NCBI GenBank assembly: GCA_036937835.1
Contig: CM072863.1
Span: 26,641,046-26,705,045 of the forward strand
Source: Pampus argenteus
Taxonomy: Eukaryota > Chordata > Actinopteri > Scombriformes > Stromateidae
Direction: 5' to 3'
DNA: 64,000 nt
A program made the translations under genes and the position numbers. Below, in pieces: positions 32,296-41,801 of this stretch (the first letter of the stretch is position 1; each line of letters opens with the position of its first letter). The notes under the pieces were generated by a model. The model was given only the letters and a program-made list of their open reading frames with translations. It was not told where the DNA came from and ran no database searches.

Positions 32296-35200
32296 CAAAA
32301 GTCGCAGAAGTCAGTTTTTTTCAACCTAATCATTAGAAATCAGTGACTTGTTCATGGCAAACATGATTTTGATTTAAAATATTGCACTTTGTTTAAGAAA
32401 ACCTTTAGTTGTCAGTTCTGGCCTTCTCTTGCCTAGAGAAACTTATTTTTACAAATGTTACAGTAAAAGCCGTAAGAAGCTCGCAGAAGTGAGTTTTACA
32501 TCCTAATAATTAGAAATCAGTTACTTATTGATGGCAAATATGGTTTTGATTGAAAATATTGCTCTTTGTTCAAGAAAAACTATACTTGTCATTTCTGGCC
32601 TTCTCTCGCCGAGAGAAAGCTAATTTTACATATGTTGCTGTAAAAGCTGCAAGAAGGTCGCAGAAGTCAGTTTTTTAAAACCTAATCATTAGAAATCAGT
32701 GACTTGTTGATGGCAAACATGATTTTGATTGAAAATATTGCTCTTTGTTTAAGAAAAACTGTAGTTGTCATGTCTGTCCTTCTCTCGCCGAGAGAAAGCT
32801 ATTTTTTTTACAAATGTTACAGTAAAAGCTGTAGGAAGCTCGCAGAAGTGAGTTTTTCTGTCCTAATCATTAGAAATCAGTTACTTGTTGATGGCAAACG
32901 TGGTTTTGATTGAAAATATTGCTCTTTGTTTAAGAAAAACTGTAGTTGTCATTTTTGGCCTTCTCTCGCATAGAGAAAGCTATTTTTACAAATGTTACAG
33001 TAAAAGCTGTAGGAAGCTCACAGAAGTGATTTTTTGGGTCCTAATCATTAGAAATCAGTTACTTGTTGATGGCAAATATGGTTTTCATTGAAAATATTGC
33101 TCTTTGTTTAAGAAAAACTGTAGTTGTCATTTCTGGCCTTGTGTCGCGATAGAAACCTGTTTTTACAAATGTTACAGTAAAAGCTGTAGGAAGCTCGCAG
33201 AAGTGAGTTTTTTGGTCCTTATCATTAGAAATCAGTTACTTGTTGATGGCAAACATGGTTTTGATTGAAAATATTGCTCTTTGTTTAAGATAAGCTGTAG
33301 TTGTCATTTCTGGTCTTGTCTCGCGAGAGAAACCAATTTTTACAAATGTTACAGTTAAAATTGTAGGAAGCTCGCAGAAGTGAGTTTTTCTGTCCTAATC
33401 ATTAGAAATCAGTTACTTGTTGATGGCAAACGTGGTTTTGATTGAAAATATTGCTCTTTGTTTAAGAAAAACTGTAGTTGTCATTTTTGGCGTTCTCTCG
33501 CATAGAGAAAGCTATTTTTACAAATGTTACAGTAAAAGCTGTAGGAAGCTCACAGAAGTGATTTTTTGGGTCCTAATCATTAGAAATCAGTTACTTGTTG
33601 ATGGCAAATATGGTTTTGATTGAAAATATTGCGGTAGTTGTCATTTCTGGCCTTGTGTCGCGATAGAAACCTGTTTTTACAAATGTTACAGTAAAAGCTG
33701 TAGGAAGCTCGCAGAAGTGAGTTTTTTGGTCCTTATCATTAGAAATCAGTTACTTGTTGATGGCAAACATGGTTTTGATTGAAAATATTGCTCTTTGTTT
33801 AAGATAAGCTGTAGTTGTCATTTCTGGTCTTGTCTCGCGAGAGAAACCAATTTTTACAAATGTTACAGTTAAAATTGTAGGAAGCTCGCAGAAGTGAGTT
33901 TTTCGGTCCTAATCATTAGAAATCAGTTACTTATTGATGGCAAACATGGTTTTGATTGAAAATATTGCTCTTTGTTTAAGAAAAACTAGTCGTCAGTTTT
34001 GGCCTTCTCTCGCCTAGAGAAAGCTATTTTTACAAATGCTACAGTAAAAGCTGCAAGAAGCTCGCAGAAGTGAGTTTTTTGGTCATAATTATTAGAAATC
34101 AGTTACTTGTTGATGGCGAACATGGTTTTGATTGAAAATATTGCTCTTTGTTTAAGAAAAACTGTAGTTTTCATGTCTGGCCTTGTCTCGCGAGAGAATC
34201 CAATTTTTACAAATGTTACAGTAAAAGCTGTAGGAAGCTCGCAGAAGTGAGTTTTTCGGTCCTAATCATTAGAAATCAGTTACTTGTTGATGGTAAACAT
34301 GGTTTTGATTGAAAATATTGCTGTAGTTGTCATTTCTGGCCTTGTGTCGCGATAGAAACCTGTTTTTACAAATGTTACAGTAAAAGCTGTAGGAAGCTCG
34401 CAGAAGTGAATTTTTTGGTCCTTATCATTAGAAATCAGTTACTTGTTGATTGCAAACATGGTTTTGATTGATAATATTGCTCTTTGTTTAAGAAAAACTG
34501 TAGTTGTCATTTCTGGCCTTCTGTCGCCGAGAGAAACCCATTTTTACAAATGTTACAGTAAAAGCTGTAGGAAGCTCGCAGAAGTGAGTTTTTCTGTCCT
34601 AATCATTAAAAATCAGTTACTTGTTGATGGCAAACGTGGTTTTGATTGAAAATATTGCTCTTTGTTTAAGAAAAACTGTAGTTGTCATTTTTGGCCTTCT
34701 CTCGCATAGAGAAAGCTATTTTTAAAATGTAACAGTAAAAGCTACAACAAGTGAGTTTTTTGGTCCTAATCATTAGAAATCAGTTACTTGTTGATGGTGA
34801 ACATGGTTGTAATTGAAAATATTGCTCTTTGTTTAAGAAAAACTGTAGTTGTCATTTTTGGCCTTCTCTCGCCGAGAGAAAGCTATTTTTTTTTTTACAA
34901 ATGTTACAGTAAAAGCTGTAGGAAGCTCGCAGAAGTGAGTTTTTCTGTCCTAATCATTAGAAATCAGTTACTTGTTGATGGCAAACGTGGTTTTGATTGA
35001 AAATATTGCTCTTTGTTTAAGAAAAACTGTAGTTGTCATTTTTGGCCTTCTCTCGCATAGAGAAAGCTATTTTTAAAATGTAACAGTAAAAGCTGCAAGA
35101 AGTGAGTTTTTTGGTCCTAATCATTAGAAATCAGTTACTTGTTGATGGCAAACATGGTTTTAATTGAAAATACTGCTCTTTGTTGAAGAAAAACTGTATT

Positions 35201-37234
35201 TGTCATTTTTGGCCTTCTCTTGTCTAGAGAAAGCTATTTTTTACTAATGTTACTGTAAAACCTGTAAGAAGCTGGCAGAAGTGAGTTTTTTTGGTCCTAA
35301 TCATAAGAAGTCAGTTACTTGTTGATGGAAAACATGATTTTGATTGAAAATATTGCTCTTTGTTAAAGAAAGACTGTAGTTGTCATTTTTGGCCTTCTCT
35401 CGCACAGAGAAAGCTATTTTTACAAATGTTAAAGTAAAAGCTGTAAGAAGCTCGCAGAAGTGAATTTTTTGGTCCTAATCATTAGAAATCAGTTACTTGT
35501 TGATGGTGAACATGGTTGTAATTGAAAATATTGCTCTTTGTTTAAGAAAAACTGTAGTTGTTATTTTTTTCCTTCTCTGGCACAGAGAAAGCTATTTTTA
35601 CAAATGCTACAGTAAAAGCTGCAAGAAGAAGCTGCAAGAAGCTCGCAGAAATGAGTTTTTTGGTCCTAATTATTAGAAATCAGTTACTTGTTGATGGCGA
35701 ACATGGTTTTGATTGAAAATATTGCTCTTTGTTTAAGAAAAACTGTAGTTGTCATGTCTGGCCTTGTCTCGCGAGAGAATCCAATTTTTACAAATGTTAC
35801 AGTAAAAGCTGTAGGAAGCTCGCAGAAGTGAGTTTTTCGGTCCTAATCATTAGAAATCAGTTACTTGTTGATGGTGAACATGGTTTTGATTGAAAATATT
35901 GCTGTAGTTGTCATTTCTGGCCTTGTGTCGCGATAGAAACCTGTTTTTACAAATGTTACAGTAAAAGCTGTAGGAAGCTCGCAGAAGTGAATTTTTTGGT
36001 CCTTATCATTAGAAATCAGTTACTTGTTGATGGCAAACATGGTTTTGATTGAAAATATTGCTCTTTGTTTAAGAAAAGCTGTAGTTGTCATTTCTGGCCT
36101 TGTCTCGCGAGAGAATCCAATTTTTACAAATGTTACAGTAAAAGTTGTAGGAAGCTCGCGGAAGTGAGTTTGTCGGTCCTAATCATTAGAAATCAGTTAC
36201 TTGTTGATGGCAAACATGGTTTTAATTGAAAATATTGCTCTTTGTTTAAGAAAAACTGTATTTGTCATTTTTGGCCTTCTCTCGTCTAGACAAAGCTATT
36301 TTTACTAATGTTACTGTAAAACCTGTAAGAAGCTTGCAGAAGTGAGTTTTTTGGTCCTAATCATTAGAAATCAGTTACTTGTTGATGGCAAACATGATTT
36401 TACTTGAAAATATTGCTCTTTGTTTAAGAAAAACTGTAGTTGTCATTTTTGGCCTTCTCTCGCATAGAGAAAGCTATTTTTACAAATGTTACAGTAAAAG
36501 CTGTAGGAAGCTCACAGAAGTGATTTTTTGGGTCCTAATCATTAGAAATCAGTTACTTGTTGATGGCAAACATGGTTTTGATTCAAAATATTGCTCTTTG
36601 TTTAAGATAAGCTTAGTTGTCATTTCTGGCCTTGTCTCGCGAGAGAAACCAATTTTCACAAATGTTACGGTTAAAATTGTAGGAAGCTCGCAGAAGTGAG
36701 TTTGTCGGTCCTAATCATTAGAAATCAGTTACTTGTTGATGGCAAACATGGTTTTAATTGAAAATATTGCTCTTTGTTTATGAAAAACTGTATTTGTCAT
36801 TTTTGGCCTTCTCTCGTCTAGACAAAGCTATTTTTACTAATGTTACTGTAAAACCTGTAAGAAGCTCGCAGAAGTGAGTTTTTTGGTCCTAATTATTAGA
36901 AATCAGTTACTTGTTGATGGCGAACATGGTTTTGATTGAAAATATTGCTCTTTGTTTAAGAAAAACTGTAGTTGTCATGTCTGTCCTTCTCTCGCCGAGA
37001 GAAAGCTATTTTTTTTACAAATGTTACAGTAAAAGCTGTAGGAAGCTCGCAGAAGTGAGTTTTTCTGTCCTAATCATTAGAAATCAGTTACTTGTTGATG
37101 GCAAACGTGGTTTTGATTGAAAATATTGCTCTTTGTTTAAGAAAAACTGTAGTTGTCATTTTTGGCCTTCTCTCGCCGAGAGAATCCAATTTTTACAAAT
37201 GTTACAGTAAAAACTGTAGGAAGCTCGCAGAAGT
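32296..37234 (+). repeat. ~178-bp satellite, plus-oriented arm (about 27 copies)
   Basis: The same family as the left arms but reverse-complemented: 'cctaatcattagaaatcagttacttgttgatggc' recurs every ~178-181 bp. Most units carry TTCTCTCG-C-CGAGAGAA or decayed forms (CGCATAGAGAA, TCTCGCGAGA). Some units are shortened by loss of 'ctctttgtttaagaaaaa' (33.63, 34.32 and 35.90 kb), and those shortened units recur as part of larger duplicated blocks. The small frames of 64-106 codons are repeat artefacts. Confidence 0.95.
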
Positions 37235-37488
37235 GGGTTAGGTGTGGGGGTGTGGAGAAAAGGCTGGCAAGAGCCAGCCTTTATATGCACTGGCCAGACA
37301 TGTGCTCCATAATTCCCTCAGCCATCAGGTGTGTCCTCAGACCCTCCCCCTATAGTTTCAGACCCCTCCTTTTCCAAAATCCCGTATCCCAAGGCCTAAT
37401 TGCCCTTGTTTATTTTCAAAAAATTACACTTACAGTGTTCAAATAAACAATTTTTCCCCCTTTCCTGTGTTTGGGCTCTGTAAATCAT

Positions 37489-37554
37489 GTATACTCTGCC
37501 TGGTTGCAACAGTTTCGGATCGTATTGTCCTTCATCAGGCTAGACAGAGCATAC
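37489..37554 (-). ncRNA. Hammerhead ribozyme motif, 508-bp copy 1
   Basis: Minus strand: stem I arms GTATGCTCTG and CAGAGTATAC (10 bp including one G-U), core CTGATGA, stem II GGA...UCC, then GAAA, CTGUU and the predicted cut after GUU. The arm sequences differ from those of the 490-bp copies in compensating ways. Confidence 0.7.
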
Positions 37555-37996
37555 GGTTACACTAATTTAGGTTTTCTTTCCCCTTTTTTTTTTTAGGCTC
37601 ACAGGTAAGTAAAATAATTTTACAGGCTCCCAGGTAAGTATATTAGGGTTAGGGTTAGGATTAGGATTAGGGTCAGGAGAGGCCAGAGTTCGGCGTCCTC
37701 CCCTCGCTGACAGCCTCAGGAGGAGACACAGACGGCGCTGGCAGGTTAGGTGTGGGGGTGTGGAGAAAAGGCTGGCAAGAGCCAGCCTTTATATGCACTG
37801 GCCAGACATGTGCTCCATAATTCCCTCAGCCATCAGGTGTGTCCTCAGACCCTCCCCCTATAGTTTCAGACCCCTCCTTTTCCAAAATCCCGTATCCCAA
37901 GGCCTAATTGCCCTTGTTTATTTTCAAAAAATTACACTTACAGTGTTCAAATAAACAATTTTTCCCCCTTTCCTGTGTTTGGGCTCTGTAAATCAT

Positions 37997-38062
37997 GTAT
38001 ACTCTGCCTGGTTGCAACAGTTTCGGATCGTATTGTCCTTCATCAGGCTAGACAGAGCATTC
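37997..38062 (-). ncRNA. Hammerhead ribozyme motif, 508-bp copy 2
   Basis: Same as the copy at 37489 but with one substitution in the outer part of stem I (CAGAGCATTC on the + strand), shortening the outer helix. The core CTGATGA/GAAA is intact. Confidence 0.65.
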
Positions 38063-38474
38063 GGTTACACTAATTTAGGTTTTCTTTCCCCTTTTTTTTT
38101 TTAGGCTCACAGGTAAGTAAAATAATTTTACAGGCTCCCAGGTAAGTATATTAGGGTTAGGGTTAGGATTAGGGTCAGGAGAGGCCAGAGTTAGGGTTAG
38201 GGTTAGGGTTAGGGTAGGGGACTGTCTCCCATCTCCGACGGGGGATGGAGGGTGCACGGTCCGTCCACCCGGCGGACCTCCCGTAAGCCTGGTCCCACTG
38301 CGGCGGCCGGGCCCGCTGACGTCTCCGTCCGTAGCGCACCTCGGTCCAGCCGAAATCCATTTTTTTCTTTCTTCCAATAAAAAAAGGCGCTTTCAAATTA
38401 TTTATTTTTAAAAAAATTATATTTATTTAAATAACAAAAGAAGAGTGTGTAAACAAAATATATATATAATCAAA

Positions 38475-38516
38475 ATAAGCGACGTTTCAACCTGTTTCAG
38501 TCTTCATCAGGCTTAC
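38475..38516 (-). ncRNA. Minimal (dimer-type) hammerhead ribozyme, pseudo-LTR left
   Basis: Minus strand: stem I GTAAGC/GCTTAT (6 bp with one G-U), CTGATGA, stem II GACT...GGTT closing a short loop, then GAAA-CGUC with predicted cleavage after GUC. Stem III is reduced to the self-complementary ACGU. Such stem-III-less hammerheads are known from Penelope-like elements, where they are reported to cleave as dimers. Confidence 0.75.
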
Positions 38517-38615
38517 AAAAACACACTAAAAACCTGTCCTTAACCTCTAGGTGAGCAGAGGTGTTAACAGGACGAGGATCGAAGGAGAAATGAGCTCTCA
38601 CTCCTGATCCTCTCC

Positions 38616-38625
38616 TTTATATATA
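38616..38625 (-). promoter_or_regulatory. TATA-like box in PLE pseudo-LTR (left)
   Basis: The minus strand reads TATATATAAA, with a GC box (GGGGCGG) about 10 bp upstream and the hammerhead about 100 nt downstream. The same arrangement is at 43424-43433. Confidence 0.5.
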
Positions 38626-39285
38626 CTCAGAGCTCCGCCCCCTTTTTTTTAACAATTGCGCCACTAAACTTAAACTCTATATTTAACCTTTTTTAACTAT
38701 TTAACATGAACTTCACACATATATTCAACTTAAAACATATATAATATATATAATAAATCAAACTTATTTTTAAATAATAAAACTTATTTTTAAACATACA
38801 GATACTCATGAAATTCACTACATTGCATCATTTTAAATATAAACAATTGTTTTTATACATTTTTAGTATTTATAATCATTTTTTATCCACATAAATAACT
38901 CAAAAGGTAATCCGTATACGAAAACCTCCTTAAATGCAATAACGTATACGAAAACCTCTTTAAATGCCATATGAAGTACAAAATGAGTTTTAAATGCACA
39001 AACAAACATGAACATAATGAGGTAAGCATGAAATATACCCAAAATAAATTATAGGTAAGTATAATTTTGATTAATATGCATTTATTTAAGACCTGTAATT
39101 GTTTTTGATGCTGTGTTTCCTTCCAGGTCCCGTCCCAAACCTCCCAAACAACTAGGTTTCTGAAACAGGTAAGTATAGGGGTTACGGGGATGATTGGGGT
39201 CCCAGAAAAGGTAAATAGAAAGATCACGGACACGTTAAGGTACGGCCAAAGGTAAGTAGGAGATGGTTAGGGTTAGTAAAAAGGT

Positions 39286-39480
39286 AAGTATAGGAGTTAG
39301 GGTTAGAATTAAAATTAGGGCTTGGATTAAAGGGTTAGGGTTAGGATTTAAGGTTGAGTTAGGGTTAGGATTAGGGTTTAGGTTAGGGTTAGGGTCCAGA
39401 ATGGGATTAGGGTTAGGGTTAAAGGGTTAGGGTTAGGGCCAGGGTTAAGGTTAGGGTTAGAGCCAGGTTAGGGTTAGGGG
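39286..39480. repeat. Degenerate TTAGGG-like repeats at the PLE 3' side
   Basis: Clusters of GGTTAGGGTTAGG with spacers ('attaaagggttagg', 'aggttgagttagg', 'gggtccagaatggg'), lying between ORF2 and the pseudo-LTR. Two AGGTAAGTATA sites follow at ~39491-39511. Confidence 0.85.
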
Positions 39481-39527
39481 CCGTACATAAGGTAAGTATA
39501 TAAGGTAAGTATACAGGTCAAATATCA

Positions 39528-41801
39528 TTAATTGTATTTAACATTCAAGCCAAATGGTTCCTTTGTCCCTAATAAAAATATCCAATATTTTTCCCTCTTT
39601 TTTCTTTCCCAATCCGTCCAATTTGTGTTCCTTTGTAGTCCTGCCATTCTCAAGGCCGATAACCCATGATTTAAAAAATGTCCAATTAAAGGTGTGTCCA
39701 CTTCTTTTTTATTCTTCAAATTGTATCTGTGTTGCATCATTCGTGTGGACAAAGTATTTTTGGTTTCCCCAACATATTGCATGGAACATTTTGTACAAGA
39801 GATTACATAAATACAATTACTTGACCTCACACTGAACCCTTGTTGGACTCTATGTATTGTTCTGTCCTTATGATTTTTAATAAATTTCAGTCTGACAAAC
39901 TGTGTTTCCAGCATCTGAGGTTTGTTACGGGTCAAAGAAGGCAACTTAGCTTGAACTAAAACATCCATTAAATTTTTGTTTCTCTTATATGCTGAGACTA
40001 TACTTGAATTTGGAATAATACCAGGTTGTAACAGCCCCTCAAAGTTGGTCTTAAATTTGTTATTAATAATTCTGGTCACTGAGGAGAATGTGGTTATCAG
40101 CGGAACTAAATTCCCACGATCTCTCTCCATCCTAACCTGAAAGGTTTTTAAACAATTTCTGAGGAAGGATCTGGAATATCCCCTCTTCCTCAGGGCCTCA
40201 AACAGGACCCGCACTGCCTCCCGAAAATCTTCATCTCTTGAACAAATACGTTTAAACCGCAGAATCTGTGATTTAACTAAACCCCGAAAGGTGTGTTTAG
40301 GGTGAAAACTACTCTTATGGAGTAGTGCGTGTGTATCAGTCTTCTTAAAGTACACTTTGGTCTCCAATTTAAATTTTGTTAAAAAATCTGGTCCCTTAAA
40401 AACTGTCACATCCAAAAAATCAATTGACTGTGCACTAATTTCTGTTTTCAGCTTAATAGATGGATCGTGGGAGTTCAAAATTTCCACAAATTCGTCCAAT
40501 TCCTGCCTCGATCCCGTCCAAATGCCCCAAATATCATCAAGATACCTTAAGTAACACACTGGCTGCTTTTTACATTTCAGAAAAACTTCCCTTTCCCAAT
40601 TGGCCATAAAAATATTCGCATAGGCCGGGGCAAACTTTTTGCCCATGGCCGTTCCTTTGATTTGTAAGTACCAATTTTCATTAAACATAAAATCGTTTCT
40701 GGTCAAATTAATTTCTAATAACTGTAAGAGCTCTGCATCTGGCCTTTTTGGGTCCGGGTACTGATCGAAAACATTCTTAACACAAGTCATGCCAGCCTGG
40801 ATGGGAATATTTGTATATAAATTGTCCACATCCATAGAAAAAAAATAAAAATTGGACGGGATTCTTAAGCCCTGTACAATTTCCACGAAATGGTAAGTGT
40901 CTTTTACATACGCTGGGTGCTTAATAGACAAGGGATTCAAATAATAATCCAAAAACTCTGCTGTGAAATAGGTCTCACTTCCACAGTCTGAGACAATCGG
41001 TCTCCCTGGAGGGACCTCAAAAGGGATCGTCCATTTTTGTGGATCCTTGTGGATCTTGGGTAGGATATAAAACCTCCTTTCCCTCGGCTGTAAATCCCCT
41101 ATCAAATAGCGTTTTTGTCTTGCATTTATAAATTTCTTCTTCTTTAAGGATTCCAAAATACCAGTTATCATAGGAACTGTATCCAGATAAATAGGCTTTT
41201 CCAATTTTTTATAATAAACCCCATCATTTAACTGCCGCTCTACCTCTAAAATATATTGCTCTCTGCTTAAGATTACTACCGCTGACCCTTTGTCAGCTGG
41301 TTTAATCACGATGTGTCTGAGCTTTTGTAGTTCCCTTAATGCTGTAGCTTCCTGTTTAGAAATATTGTCTTTTTCACGAAATGGTTTGTAATGTCTCTTA
41401 AAACATTTTAAATCCTCCTCAATCAATTTCCCAATTTCTGGCGGCAATTTATCTACTGGTGGCGTCCAATTTGATGATGCAATAAATGGCAAAATTTGTT
41501 TATTGTTACTATCCCGATAATAACTGGCCAATTTGATCCTCCTATGATAATTTTGTATATCCCACTGTAACTGATCTTTCTGATCCCTGCCTATTCCCAG
41601 CGTTGCAACAAATGACAAACCTTTGCTCAGGAGGGTGTGTTGTGGTTCAGAAAGTGTGAAATTTTTTGATAAAACTACCACATCTTGACCATTAAAGGAC
41701 TGAGGTCCCTTAATCCCCACCTGTGTCAGACTCACGGGGACCCGGTGTTTAAATGCTTCATCCAGTGAATGAACATAGCTCTCCCCGTTGCCTCTGTCCA
41801 A
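39528..41801 (-). CDS. PLE ORF2: reverse transcriptase with C-terminal GIY-YIG endonuclease
   Basis: 757 codons. RT boxes in order: VIKPADKGSAVVILSREQY (~170), RRFYILPKIHKDP (~240), GRPIVSDCGSET, FSMDVDNLYTNIP (catalytic Asp), GTAMGKKFAPAYANIFMANW, and CYLRYLDDIWGIW (YLDD catalytic pair). A long linker leads to the GIY-YIG nuclease at ~670-757 (CIYVISCTKCSMQYVGETKN, STRMMQHRYN, GHFLNHG, REKYW). This RT plus GIY-YIG order defines endonuclease-positive Penelope-like elements; the RT is related to telomerase. ORF2 is in the -1 frame relative to ORF1 and overlaps it by 70 nt. It may be made by frameshifting from ORF1 or from its own ATG at 41801. No lesion. Confidence 0.9.
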   Translation of the reverse strand: MDRGNGESYVHSLDEAFKHRVPVSLTQVGIKGPQSFNGQDVVVLSKNFTLSEPQHTLLSKGLSFVATLGIGRDQKDQLQWDIQNYHRRIKLASYYRDSNNKQILPFIASSNWTPPVDKLPPEIGKLIEEDLKCFKRHYKPFREKDNISKQEATALRELQKLRHIVIKPADKGSAVVILSREQYILEVERQLNDGVYYKKLEKPIYLDTVPMITGILESLKKKKFINARQKRYLIGDLQPRERRFYILPKIHKDPQKWTIPFEVPPGRPIVSDCGSETYFTAEFLDYYLNPLSIKHPAYVKDTYHFVEIVQGLRIPSNFYFFSMDVDNLYTNIPIQAGMTCVKNVFDQYPDPKRPDAELLQLLEINLTRNDFMFNENWYLQIKGTAMGKKFAPAYANIFMANWEREVFLKCKKQPVCYLRYLDDIWGIWTGSRQELDEFVEILNSHDPSIKLKTEISAQSIDFLDVTVFKGPDFLTKFKLETKVYFKKTDTHALLHKSSFHPKHTFRGLVKSQILRFKRICSRDEDFREAVRVLFEALRKRGYSRSFLRNCLKTFQVRMERDRGNLVPLITTFSSVTRIINNKFKTNFEGLLQPGIIPNSSIVSAYKRNKNLMDVLVQAKLPSLTRNKPQMLETQFVRLKFIKNHKDRTIHRVQQGFSVRSSNCIYVISCTKCSMQYVGETKNTLSTRMMQHRYNLKNKKEVDTPLIGHFLNHGLSALRMAGLQRNTNWTDWERKKREKYWIFLLGTKEPFGLNVKYN
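41715..41753 (-). promoter_or_regulatory. Candidate -1 programmed ribosomal frameshift signal
   Basis: Minus strand 41753-41747 reads TTTAAAC. In ORF1 it is phased T TTA AAC (codons CAT TTA AAC), exactly the X XXY YYZ rule, and slippage by -1 puts ribosomes into ORF2 (GCA TTT AAA CAC). After a 7-nt spacer (41746-41740) a stem can form: CCCC (41739-41736) with GGGG (41718-41715) and GTG (41735-41733) with CAC (41725-41723), leaving a 7-nt loop and a 4-nt bulge. An alternative pairing is GGTCCC with GGGACC at 41709-41704. The ORF1 stop follows six codons after TTA. Confidence 0.65.

Larger units (their letters stand above)
37235..38215 (-). repeat. Two diverged ~508-bp relatives of the 490-bp ribozyme satellite
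   Basis: Starting at GGTGTGGGGGTGTGG (37240 and 37748, 508 bp apart), these two copies have the same order of blocks as the 490-bp monomers but differ in a longer T tract, in the hammerhead stem sequences and in their TATA box (GCATATAAAGG on the minus strand). The first abuts the 178-bp satellite. The second ends in (TTAGGG)n at ~38150-38215, next to the PLE. Confidence 0.9.
38303..39353 (-). repeat. PLE pseudo-LTR, centromere-side copy
   Basis: Matches 43111-44161 at a constant offset of 4808 bp, starting at GCGGCCGGGCCCGC and ending at AGGATTTAAGG. It contains the ORF1 start codon region, an AATAAA on the + strand (38376-38381), a hammerhead (38475-38516), a TATA-like box (38616-38625) and several AGGTAAGTA sites on the + strand. 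Confidence 0.95.

Noticed and set aside
32296..37234. The TCTCTCG-C-CGAGAGAA palindrome as a hammerhead ribozyme
   Set aside because: There is no CUGAUGA core and no correctly spaced GAAA; only a short palindrome is present.
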